29,034 nt of DNA from JBFMGS01 sp040752635 (GTDB lineage Bacteria > Bacillota > SHA-98 > UBA4971). Both the position numbers and the translations under genes were made by a program. The notes beneath the pieces are model-generated. The model did no database searches, was not told the DNA's origin, and worked only from the letters and a program-made list of their open reading frames with translations. The DNA is taken from contig JBFMGS010000028.1 of assembly GCA_040752635.1 (NCBI GenBank), forward strand, positions 1 through 29,034, given 5' to 3'. This document shows positions 7,384 through 15,109 of this stretch, one piece after another (the stretch's first letter is position 1; every line of letters starts with the position of its first letter).

Positions 7384-7431
7384 GATGCCGACCGGGCGGG
7401 CGAGATGCGTCTTGCCCATCCGGTCGGCATC
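7384..7431 (+). promoter_or_regulatory. Very long hairpin after the binding-protein gene
   Basis: GATGCCGACCGG (7384-7395) pairs perfectly with CCGGTCGGCATC (7420-7431). Inside, GGGCGAGA pairs with TCTTGCCC through one G-U and closes a TGCG tetraloop, with one mismatch between the two stems. There is no U-tract after it. It begins 16 bases past the stop codon and lies within the operon, so an mRNA-stabilising or partial-attenuation role between the abundant binding protein and the next enzyme is likely. Confidence 0.6.
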
Positions 7432-7511
7432 AGAAGGCTGTTCCCGGCGGCGCGGACGCAGTTCACAAGAGCTGTGGATCGCTGTAGATGCGGAAAGAGG
7501 GGGAAACGGTT

Positions 7512-8609
7512 GTGCGTTCAACTTTCAGGGTGCCTCTGGCAGAGCCCAGGCCGGACTTCGAGGAGTTCCGAAGAGTGCTCCTGGGGGAAAAAGAGGCTGA
7601 GAGGGTTCACTTCGCGGAACTCTTTGCCGACCAGGAGATAGTAGGGTGTATACTGAAGGACTTCCTGGGAGAGGAGCCGGTTCCTTCCCCGGTCGAGGAC
7701 TTCGGCGCTTACTGGAGGCAGCAAATAGGGTTCTGGTTCAGGATGGGCTACGACTACATAAGAGTCGCCGGGGGTCTGGATATTCCGCAGGCCAAGGGGA
7801 AGGCCGCTGACGATACGGCTGTGCTGTCCCGGGGCAAAAGGGGGTGGATCGATGAGGGAACGGGCGCGATAACTTCGTGGGAGGATTTCCAGCGGTATCC
7901 CTGGCCGAACGTGGAGGACATCGACTTTTCTGCGTACGAGTTCGTCTCGAGAAATCTCCCCACGGGGATGAAGATGATGGTCTGTCCCTCAAGCGGCGTG
8001 TTCGAAATCTCCAGCGAGTACCTGCTGGGCTTTGAGGGAATGAGCATTCTTCTACATGAAGACCCCGAGCTTGTTGAGGCCGTGTTCAACCGGGTTGGAG
8101 AGATCATACTCGGATTTTACAGGAACGTGGTGACTCTGGATGGCGTGGCCGGCTTCTTCCAGGGCGATGACCTGGGCTTTAAGACCTCCACGTTTCTCTC
8201 GCCCGGGCACTTGAGGAAGCTGGTCCTCCCGTGGCACAAGCGCTACGCCGCCCTGGCTCACGAGCACGGTCGGATGTACTGGCTTCATTGTTGCGGAAAT
8301 CTGACCGGCATCATTGAGGACTTGATAGAGGACGTCAGGATCGACGCACTGCACTCTTTCCAGGACGAGATCATGCCGGTGGCTGAGTTTAAGGCCCGCC
8401 ACGGCGACCGGGTCGCGGCCCTCGGCGGGGTCGATGTGGATAAGCTCTGTCGGATGAACGAGCAGGAGTTGCGGGAGCACGTAAGAGGCATCCTGGCGAA
8501 GTGCATGCCCTGGCGATATGCCCTCGGCACAGGGAACTCGGTGGCGAACTACGTTCCGGTAACGAACTACCTTGCCATGCTGGACGAAGGCATCAGGTGG
8601 GTTCCCTGA
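7512..8609 (+). CDS. Uroporphyrinogen-decarboxylase-superfamily protein, second paralogue, MtaA-like zinc site
   Basis: I chose the GTG at 7512 (365 residues) because GAGGGGG lies 8 bases upstream; an ATG at 7488 has no such site. The fold markers are YDYIRVAGG near the N terminus, DPELVEAVFNRVGE, a region FFQGDDLGF, and the C-terminal ALGGVDVDKL and ALGTGNSVANYVP. The zinc ligands of MtaA/CmuA-type methyltransferases are all present as H259-x-C261 (LHCCGN) and C331 (AKCMP). It is therefore a better candidate for thiol or methyl-group chemistry than its paralogue at 2662, which lacks the cysteine. It is the last gene of the TrmB-linked operon; its stop is 14 bases from the stop of the convergent amylase gene. 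No corrinoid protein is encoded nearby, so the reaction remains open. Confidence 0.8.
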   Translation: MRSTFRVPLAEPRPDFEEFRRVLLGEKEAERVHFAELFADQEIVGCILKDFLGEEPVPSPVEDFGAYWRQQIGFWFRMGYDYIRVAGGLDIPQAKGKAADDTAVLSRGKRGWIDEGTGAITSWEDFQRYPWPNVEDIDFSAYEFVSRNLPTGMKMMVCPSSGVFEISSEYLLGFEGMSILLHEDPELVEAVFNRVGEIILGFYRNVVTLDGVAGFFQGDDLGFKTSTFLSPGHLRKLVLPWHKRYAALAHEHGRMYWLHCCGNLTGIIEDLIEDVRIDALHSFQDEIMPVAEFKARHGDRVAALGGVDVDKLCRMNEQELREHVRGILAKCMPWRYALGTGNSVANYVPVTNYLAMLDEGIRWVP

Positions 8610-8623
8610 CCCGAGTCTGCTGC

Positions 8624-10528
8624 TCACCGCGTTGAAGCATAGACTGTCGCTCCCATTGCCTGGAGGACAATTCGCGTCGGACACGAGCCCGCACCCGGGT
8701 CCTCGGGACAGGCAGCCGCCAGGTTGAGTGATAGGGCAGGGGCGCTTCTGTCGGCGCGTCTGTCGGCTTCAAAAGCAGGCGATGCCGCTCCTCCTACGGA
8801 GAAGACCGGGCGAAAGATAGAGCCCGCCCACCGATTCAAACCGCCTACGGCGGCCATTCTGCGCCTCAGGGAGATGAGGTCGCAGGTCGCAGCCGAGTCG
8901 GTGTTGTTCATGAGCACTATGATGCAGGAACTTCGGTCCCAGCGAGCGAAGGCAAACAGGCCGTCGGCGGGATCGTCGGAGCCAGGAATCAACGAGGCGT
9001 ACTCACCGCGCCGGAGGACGCGGTGGCGGCGGCGCAGCCTGGTGAGGGAGCGGTAATGGCCCAGCATTTCCTTGTCCCACGCGGTCTCGTCCCACGGCAT
9101 GCACCGCCTGCAGTCTGGGTCATTTCTACCCTCCATCCCGACTTCATCGCCATAGTAGATGTATGGCATGCCGGGGTATGTGAACTGGAACGTGGTCGCA
9201 AGGAGCATGCGGCGCCTGTCCCCGCCACAAGTGGTGAGGAACCGTTCTCTGTCGTGCGAGTCCAGGAGATTCCACAAGGCCCGGTTCACCTGGTCGCGGT
9301 ACCTCATGCGAAGTGTCGTGAGGCCATCGGCAAACGCCTTTGCATCTATGCTGCGCTTTGCGAAAAAGGCGACGCAGAGTTCCCGCCAGGGGTAGTTCAT
9401 GATACTATCCATCTGGTCGCCGCGCAGGAACACTGACGCGTCGTGCAGTACCTCTCCTACTATCAGAGCATTCGGCTTAATCGCGCGGATCCTCTTTCGG
9501 AACTTGCGCCAGAATTCCGGGTCAACCTCGTCTCCGACATCGAGGCGCCACCCGTCTATGTCCAGCGTGCGCGTCCAGTATTCCGCCACCCCAAGAAGAT
9601 AGTCCTGTACCTCGGGGTTGTCGGTCCTGAGTTTCGGCATCTGCCACAGGTTGTTGGCGAATGTTTCATAAGTTGCACGGGGTCTCCTCTCGACGGGCAG
9701 CTTGCGGATATTGAACCACTCGAAATACCGCGAACTCCTCCCGTTTCTCACGACATCCTGGAAGGCGAAGAAGTCGTAACCGCAATGGTTGAAGACTGCG
9801 TCGAGGATGATGCGGATCCCCCGGGCGTGGCAGTCATCTACGAGCCGCCGGGTAAGGGCTTGGTCGCCGAAGCGTGGGTCTACCTGGTAGTAATCGCTTG
9901 TGTCATACTTATGATTCGTCGGCGAGAGAAAGATCGGGGTGAGGTATATACAGGAGACGCCAAGCCGGGATATATGGTCGAGGCGGTCCAGGATACCCTT
10001 GAGATCACCTCCGAAGAAGGAGGAACGCGTGGGCCTCGCGCCCCACCGGTCTACCTCTAAAGGATCGTTTGATGTGTCGCCATTTGCAAACCGCTCCACG
10101 AATATTTGATACACGACGGCGTCCTGGGCCCACTCAGGGGGCTCGTCCCGTCGGTCGTGAAACCAGAGGTACGCGTAGTGGAAGCACCACGCCCACAGAT
10201 CCCCGGGGTCCTCAGGAGGGCTTTCTCCCAGGAGGCCGCATTCGCCGTAGTAGAGGCGGCTCCGGCCATCATCGAGCACGAAGTAATAACGGAAGCGACG
10301 TGATGCAAGCCTTATGCGGGCCGTCCAGTAGTCGAAGAGCCCGTCCCGGCCGAGGAGGGTCATCGGCGTGCGCCTATCGCGATCGGGACGAGTGTACCTG
10401 TCGCCGTACACCACCTCGGCCTGGCAAAGGTCTCCTCGGGCAGATCGCAGGACAACCTGGAGCTGATCGTCACCTGCCGGGTAGGCCATCGGGTCGTCGG
10501 GCTTGTGGAGGATCGCATGCCTATGCAA
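8624..10528 (-). CDS. Cyclomaltodextrinase / neopullulanase (GH13_20)
   Basis: The protein has 634 residues if translation starts at the TTG at 10528. That start restores the usual N terminus (HAILHKPDDPMAYP) of the CBM34 domain at residues 1-125; the next ATG (10489) would cut into it. The GH13 barrel follows with all four regions: DAVFNH (243-248), DGWRLDVGDE with nucleophile D330, VGEV with acid/base E359, and LLDSHD with D426. MPKLRTDNPEV is typical of subfamily 20. There is no signal peptide, so it acts in the cytoplasm on imported cyclodextrins and maltodextrins, releasing maltose and glucose. It is the last gene of the malEFG operon. The C-terminal beta domain is about 50 residues longer than usual, with an Ala-rich stretch. 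Confidence 0.93.
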   Translation of the reverse strand: MHRHAILHKPDDPMAYPAGDDQLQVVLRSARGDLCQAEVVYGDRYTRPDRDRRTPMTLLGRDGLFDYWTARIRLASRRFRYYFVLDDGRSRLYYGECGLLGESPPEDPGDLWAWCFHYAYLWFHDRRDEPPEWAQDAVVYQIFVERFANGDTSNDPLEVDRWGARPTRSSFFGGDLKGILDRLDHISRLGVSCIYLTPIFLSPTNHKYDTSDYYQVDPRFGDQALTRRLVDDCHARGIRIILDAVFNHCGYDFFAFQDVVRNGRSSRYFEWFNIRKLPVERRPRATYETFANNLWQMPKLRTDNPEVQDYLLGVAEYWTRTLDIDGWRLDVGDEVDPEFWRKFRKRIRAIKPNALIVGEVLHDASVFLRGDQMDSIMNYPWRELCVAFFAKRSIDAKAFADGLTTLRMRYRDQVNRALWNLLDSHDRERFLTTCGGDRRRMLLATTFQFTYPGMPYIYYGDEVGMEGRNDPDCRRCMPWDETAWDKEMLGHYRSLTRLRRRHRVLRRGEYASLIPGSDDPADGLFAFARWDRSSCIIVLMNNTDSAATCDLISLRRRMAAVGGLNRWAGSIFRPVFSVGGAASPAFEADRRADRSAPALSLNLAAACPEDPGAGSCPTRIVLQAMGATVYASTR

Positions 10529-10846
10529 TATGGATCACGTTCCTTTGCCTGTGCTTGCCGGATTCTCAGGGGTTACGAGCCCGGCGGTGTCGATTGTGCC
10601 GGGGACCGCGTCGTCTGTGCCCGCGACCGCTCAACCTCGAGGTCCCAGGTCGCGTTTACACGCGCACGGGGGAGCCATCGAGACCGAGGATTGCATAGGA
10701 TATCTCCGGTCGCCGGGACTTGCCTGGCTGCCATGTGCGGGGACCGAAACCGAAGCCTGTCCCAAACTGAAGGCTAGCCAAACCCATCAAGAACGGTCAA
10801 GAACAGGCCCGCCCTATAAACAGCTTCAGTTTGCCCAAGGCCGCCA
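10529..10846 (-). other. 318-base spacer between malG and the amylase gene
   Basis: I find no gene, clear promoter or hairpin terminator here. Short open stretches on both strands are interrupted by stops and resemble no family I know. The AAAGGA ribosome binding site of the amylase lies near its downstream end. The size is large for an operon spacer, so an internal promoter I could not identify, or a lost gene, is possible. Confidence 0.5.
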
Positions 10847-11704
10847 TCACCCCTTGACCGCCCCGCGCGTCAACCCCGACACCAGTTGCCTCTGCAGGAA
10901 AGCAAACAGCAACAGTATAGGTATGGCTCCGATTAGCGCTGCGGCCGAGAACACGCCCCACCTTTTCGCATACTGGTCGGCGACGAAGATCTGCAATCCC
11001 ACGGCCATTGTAAGCTTGTCGTTGGAGGACAGCAGCACGCGGGCGAGCACATACTCGGAGTATGTCGCCATGAATTGCAGGAAGAAAACCACTGCCAGGA
11101 TCGGCCTGGAAAGGGGAAGGATGATCTTGTAGAACGCCTGGAACGGCGTGGCACCGTCCATCGTGGCGGCTTCTTCCAGGGAAGTCGGTATGGTGTCGAA
11201 GTAGCCCTTCATAAGCCAAACGTTCACGCCCATAGCGCCTCCGAGGTACACAAAGATGAGCCCACCGTGTGAGTTCAGGCCAAGACTGGGGATGTAGTCG
11301 CCCACCCAGAACAGCAGCAAGTAAATGGCTACCATTGCCAGCATCTGCGGGAACATCTGGATGAGCAGAATGGCAAAGAGCCCGGTCCGGCGGCCTCGGA
11401 ACCGGAACCTCGCAAAGGCGTACGCTGCAACTGAGGTGATGCCAACCACCAGAAGCGCCGTGATGAGGGACAGCTTCACGGTGTTCCACATCCACAGCCC
11501 AAACGGGTGCTGAGGATCTGAGAAAAGTAATCGGTAGTTTGCAAACGACGGCTCCCTCGGGATCAGCCGCTGGCCGATGATAGTGTTCGCCGGATTAAAG
11601 GAAGCTGAGATGACCCATAGCACGGGCGCCACTGCGAACACTATGCAGAGCCATATGACTGCGTGTCGCCACAGGTAGCCGGGCTCAAGAAATCCCTCAC
11701 GCAT
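10847..11704 (-). CDS. malG: Maltodextrin ABC transporter permease MalG
   Basis: The 285-residue protein starts at an ATG that overlaps the malF stop by 8 bases, so the two are translationally coupled. It shows an N-terminal helix, LIPREPSFANYRLLF in the first periplasmic loop, YAFARFRFRGRR in the first cytoplasmic loop, the EAA loop (SLEEAATMDGATPFQAF) and the terminal GLTRGAVKG tail. These are the hallmarks of MalG-type inner-membrane subunits. With MalF it forms the maltodextrin channel fed by MalE. No malK lies in the operon, so a shared ATPase encoded elsewhere must energise it. Confidence 0.92.
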   Translation of the reverse strand: MREGFLEPGYLWRHAVIWLCIVFAVAPVLWVISASFNPANTIIGQRLIPREPSFANYRLLFSDPQHPFGLWMWNTVKLSLITALLVVGITSVAAYAFARFRFRGRRTGLFAILLIQMFPQMLAMVAIYLLLFWVGDYIPSLGLNSHGGLIFVYLGGAMGVNVWLMKGYFDTIPTSLEEAATMDGATPFQAFYKIILPLSRPILAVVFFLQFMATYSEYVLARVLLSSNDKLTMAVGLQIFVADQYAKRWGVFSAAALIGAIPILLLFAFLQRQLVSGLTRGAVKG

Positions 11705-13385
11705 TCTCGCGCACCTCCTCGAGGGCGCCGGTGAACCGGAAGTTTATCCAGCTGAGCGTGCCTACGATAAGGAATATGAGTATTGTCACGGCCGATGCCA
11801 GACCGTAATCCGTGCCTGCCGCGCTTTCAAAGGCCAGGCGGTAGGTGTAAGTTATCAGGATATCAGTGGCCCCGGCCGGAGTCTGCGCTCCAGGAATCGC
11901 AGGGCGCCCTTTTGTCACGAGGTACACGACGCTGAAGTTGTTAAAGTTGAAGGCGAAACTTGCTATAAGCAGAGGAGTCACGCTGACGAGCAGCAATGGC
12001 AGGGTCACACGCCAGAATTGCTGCCAGCCTGACGCCCCGTCTACCACGGAAGCCTCGTAGAGCTCATGTGGAATGCTCTGCAGGGCTCCCAGGCAAACGA
12101 GCATCATGTAAGGGAACCCGAGCCACAGGTTGACAAGAATGAGCGCAGCCTTGGCCCAAAACGGGTCCTGTAACCATGGCACGCCGACGCCGATGGTTGC
12201 CTTGAGAATCGAGTTTATGAACCCGACTTCCGTGTTGAAAAGGCCCCTCCATATGAGAGCCGAGATGAAGGCGGGTAAGGCGTACGGGAGGATCAGGACT
12301 ACCCTGTAGAACTTGCGGAACTTGAGCTTGTCGTCGTTGAGAAGCACTGCCAGGAATAGCCCGAGCGCAAACGTGGTAAGCACGCTGAGGGCAGCCCAAG
12401 TGAACGTCCAGACGAACACCCTGAAGAACGGGCCCGAAATCTGCGGGTTACGAGCGAGGCTTCTGAAGTTGCGCCATCCGATGGCTGTTCTGTAGCCCGT
12501 ATCCAGCGCCCGCCCCGAGTCTGCCACGAAGTTTCCGTCGCGGGCATAGTAAACCGTTTCGTGCTCCGTGTCCACGAGCGCGTCGAGTTCCCTGTCGTAG
12601 CGAAACCGGGCGCTGTATGTGGCAAACCTGTCGGGGCTCCTCATCTTCAGGACGTAGCCGCCCAGGTGGAACTCAAGCTTCTGCAGGTCAGCGAGGTACT
12701 TGAACACCGCAAGCTTAGACACCGGCTCGTACCCGCTGATGCGGTCCGGGACCGAATCGCCGTCCTCGTCCGCCACTTCAACCTCTGCGCTTTCCAGAGG
12801 CGTGATCCTGCCATCCAGCGCAAGGAGCCAACCGCTGCCGGGTTTGTCACTTGACTTGCTGTCGGGTTGGTTGCTGGGTTCACCGTTGCCACCGGGCTCG
12901 TTGCCGGGCCCTGCCATCCCGCTGGCCCCGGCGACCTCCTTGAGCAGGATCGCGAACTTGCCCGCGCTGCTGCGAAAGATGGCGGCGGAGTACTCGGGAA
13001 GGTCCTCCCTGAGGGTGTAGCGGCTGGTGTAGTGCTCGATAGCCTGGACCTTTGAAAGGAGATGCCCGGTGCCGAAGTTCGTGAACGCCACCACCACGGT
13101 GTAGCAGATGGGATAGACGACCATCACGACCATGAAGAACAGGCCCGGGACGAGGTAGCGCCACGGATATGCGCGGTGTGATAGAAAGATGTAGTCGATG
13201 ATCCCGCACCCGACAACGAGAAGGGCGAGGAGCCAGTACAACTGTTCGCCAAGCAAGATCAAAGCGGCCCACACCGCAAGGGCGTTGAGCGGGCCGAGGA
13301 CAAGGATCTTGGCGAGGCTTGCGGCCAGGCTGCTCGTCCTTGAGAGCAGTTGGACCCTCCGGGAAGTATGAAGAGCATTGCTCAA
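11697..13385 (-). CDS. malF: Maltodextrin ABC transporter permease MalF with a periplasmic P2-type domain
   Basis: The 562-residue protein starts at a TTG with GGTGAG five bases upstream. After three helices, residues about 110-310 form a large extracytoplasmic insertion equivalent to the P2 loop of enterobacterial MalF, which touches the binding protein. The loop holds a Gly/Asn/Pro/Ser-rich linker at about 157-182 and an acidic DEDGDSVPD (206-214) that looks like a calcium-binding loop. The channel core follows, with WLQDPFWAKAALILVN and the EAA loop ELYEASVVDGASGWQQF. The length is typical of P2-bearing MalF and much longer than the other MalF-like protein here. It is 99 bases downstream of malE and overlaps malG. 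Confidence 0.93.
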   Translation of the reverse strand: MSNALHTSRRVQLLSRTSSLAASLAKILVLGPLNALAVWAALILLGEQLYWLLALLVVGCGIIDYIFLSHRAYPWRYLVPGLFFMVVMVVYPICYTVVVAFTNFGTGHLLSKVQAIEHYTSRYTLREDLPEYSAAIFRSSAGKFAILLKEVAGASGMAGPGNEPGGNGEPSNQPDSKSSDKPGSGWLLALDGRITPLESAEVEVADEDGDSVPDRISGYEPVSKLAVFKYLADLQKLEFHLGGYVLKMRSPDRFATYSARFRYDRELDALVDTEHETVYYARDGNFVADSGRALDTGYRTAIGWRNFRSLARNPQISGPFFRVFVWTFTWAALSVLTTFALGLFLAVLLNDDKLKFRKFYRVVLILPYALPAFISALIWRGLFNTEVGFINSILKATIGVGVPWLQDPFWAKAALILVNLWLGFPYMMLVCLGALQSIPHELYEASVVDGASGWQQFWRVTLPLLLVSVTPLLIASFAFNFNNFSVVYLVTKGRPAIPGAQTPAGATDILITYTYRLAFESAAGTDYGLASAVTILIFLIVGTLSWINFRFTGALEEVRENA

Positions 13386-13484
13386 GGCATCTCACCAGCC
13401 AGTATCGCGAGGGCGCCGTGCGCCGCCCGCTCAGTGCGCCGGCGCCCCCACATTGAAGTCATTGATATCCCACCGCTTCGAGAC

Positions 13485-14687
13485 CTACTTCTTCCCCTTA
13501 ATCGTGGTGATGATCTGAGCCACCGCGTCATCCATGGCCTTCTGCGGGTCCAGCTTCTGGTTGATTACAAGTTCGAGAGCGTTCGCCCACGCTGTCCAGA
13601 CCGACGCCATCTCCGGAATAGCGGGCATGGGAGTCCCGTCAGCCGCGCTCGCGCCAACGCCGGCAATATCCGGGTCGGACGAGACTGCTTTGGCCGTGGG
13701 CAAATAGGCCGGCGGGCGCGGATCCCTGTCGAATAGCGCCTTCATGGTCTTTTCGGTTGCCACGTACTCGTTAAGGAATGCCTTCGCCAGGAGCTTGTTC
13801 TTGCTGAACGAGCTGATCATGAAGCCCTGCACGCCCACGAACGGCCGGGCGGGCTTTCCGTCGATCGTAGGGATCTTCGTGAACCCATAGTTGACCTTGG
13901 CCGCCCGCAGGTCTCCGAACGCCCACGGACCCGTGATCATCATGCCGACTTTACCCTCTTTGAAAAGGCCCGTCATCGTCGGGTAGTCGATCCCGATCGG
14001 CATGATGCCATCCTCGATGAGTTTGTCGAAAAGCGTAAGGCCCCTTATGGCACCCTTGTTATTCAAGCCGACGTCCAGAGGGTTCAGCGTGCCGTCCTTG
14101 TTGATCCCGAACACATAGCCACCCGTGGCGCTCATTAGCGGGAAGGTGTGATACGGGTCTGGCTGCGGGAGAAGGAATCCGTATTCCTTTTTGTCCTTAT
14201 TCGTTAGCTTCTTCGAAATCGTGATGAGTTCATCGAAGGTTTTCGGAGGAGTTGGGACAAGGTTTTTGTTGTAGAACAGGCCCACCGATTCGATGGCGTA
14301 GGGCAGTCCGTAAAGCGTCTTACCCCATGTGAAGGCGGTGAGAGAAACGGGCACGAAGTCCTTTTCCTTGCCGCCAAGGTCGATTGGCTCGATAAGACCA
14401 TTTGCCACTAACTGTCCGAGCCAGTCGTGTGCCCCCACGATAATATCCGGGCCCTTGCCAGCCGGACCGGCGACGCCAAGCTGATCGCGTATGTCGCCAA
14501 ATCCGAGTTCCTGGATGTCAACGGGAATACCGTACTGCTTTGTGAAGTCCTTTGCGAGGTCCCGCAGGACACCCGCGCGCAGTTCGTCTGCCCAGATGAG
14601 AAGCTTGCCTTCCTGAGAGGCTGACACTGTTGCTGTCAGTCCAAAGAGCATTACGAGGCACAACGCAACTCCAAGTAACCGCTTCAT
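13485..14687 (-). CDS. malE: Maltodextrin-binding protein MalE
   Basis: I place the start at the ATG at 14687 (400 residues). The frame runs 34 codons further upstream, but only this Met begins a signal peptide (KRLLGVALCLVMLFGL, cleavage near VSA). The mature protein has the MalE pattern: LLIWADELRAG, FGDIRDQLGVAGPAGKGPD, GAHDWLGQL, LYGLPYAIESVGLFYNK, MMITGPWAFGDL and a C-terminal PEMASVWTAWANALE. Acting outside the cell, it captures maltodextrins for MalF/MalG. It heads the operon whose last gene is a cyclomaltodextrinase, which supports the ligand. A LacI-type palindrome lies 187 bases upstream. Confidence 0.93.
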   Translation of the reverse strand: MKRLLGVALCLVMLFGLTATVSASQEGKLLIWADELRAGVLRDLAKDFTKQYGIPVDIQELGFGDIRDQLGVAGPAGKGPDIIVGAHDWLGQLVANGLIEPIDLGGKEKDFVPVSLTAFTWGKTLYGLPYAIESVGLFYNKNLVPTPPKTFDELITISKKLTNKDKKEYGFLLPQPDPYHTFPLMSATGGYVFGINKDGTLNPLDVGLNNKGAIRGLTLFDKLIEDGIMPIGIDYPTMTGLFKEGKVGMMITGPWAFGDLRAAKVNYGFTKIPTIDGKPARPFVGVQGFMISSFSKNKLLAKAFLNEYVATEKTMKALFDRDPRPPAYLPTAKAVSSDPDIAGVGASAADGTPMPAIPEMASVWTAWANALELVINQKLDPQKAMDDAVAQIITTIKGKK

Positions 14688-15109
14688 TCGATGCGCGGCT
14701 CCGACACCTCGCCTCTGGGGACGAGGGAATAGCCGCTTCCTCCTTTCATACTTGGACTCTTGCCCGGGAAGGGACTGGAATGCACTCAATCCCCTCTGCA
14801 GCCGAGCCAGGGAACCCTCCTATGGCACCACACCACACAGCGTCTGTTCCGGCGATCACCCCCCTCGGCGGTTACTCAAACGTTTGAGGAGCCACTTGAA
14901 GATTCTCCTTCAGACGACGAACTCCTGCTGAATTTGGAGATTTTCTCTACTAGGTGCCACTGTTGTTGAAAGCTGGAGCCTGCTCTGACGCGTCCCGGGT
15001 CTTTGCAGCAGGTCTTTGCCCAAGTCCTCGCAGCAGGCCTTTGCTATCGCTTCCCCGGCTATCAGAGTCGGTGGTCAAACAGAAGGAAGAGGCGCCACAC
15101 CACCTTTGT
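14688..15109. other. 422-base spacer upstream of malE
   Basis: This holds the malE leader, the LacI-type operator at 14875-14888 and, nearer the aldo/keto reductase, two imperfect 15-bp direct repeats GCAGCAGGTCTTTGC (15005-15019) and GCAGCAGGCCTTTGC (15030-15044). I could not find a convincing -35/-10 pair for malE, nor a terminator for the reductase. Confidence 0.55.
14875..14888. promoter_or_regulatory. LacI-family operator palindrome upstream of malE
   Basis: CTCAAACGTTTGAG is a perfect 14-bp palindrome with the central CG step and AAACGTTT core typical of LacI/GalR-family sites, such as those of MalR-type regulators. It lies about 187 bases upstream of the malE start. No LacI-family gene is in the window, so the regulator must be encoded elsewhere. 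Confidence 0.65.

Noticed and set aside
6478..7521. 347-residue minus-strand open frame
   Set aside because: It is antisense to the sugar-binding protein gene, whose signal peptide, ribosome binding site and family motifs are clear.
8610..8623. Bidirectional terminator between the convergent URO-D and amylase genes
   Set aside because: Only 14 bases separate the stops and no stem-loop fits in or near them.
10069..11132. Two 209-residue plus-strand frames over the amylase/malG junction
   Set aside because: They are shadows of the amylase and malG genes with low-complexity Arg/Pro-rich translations.
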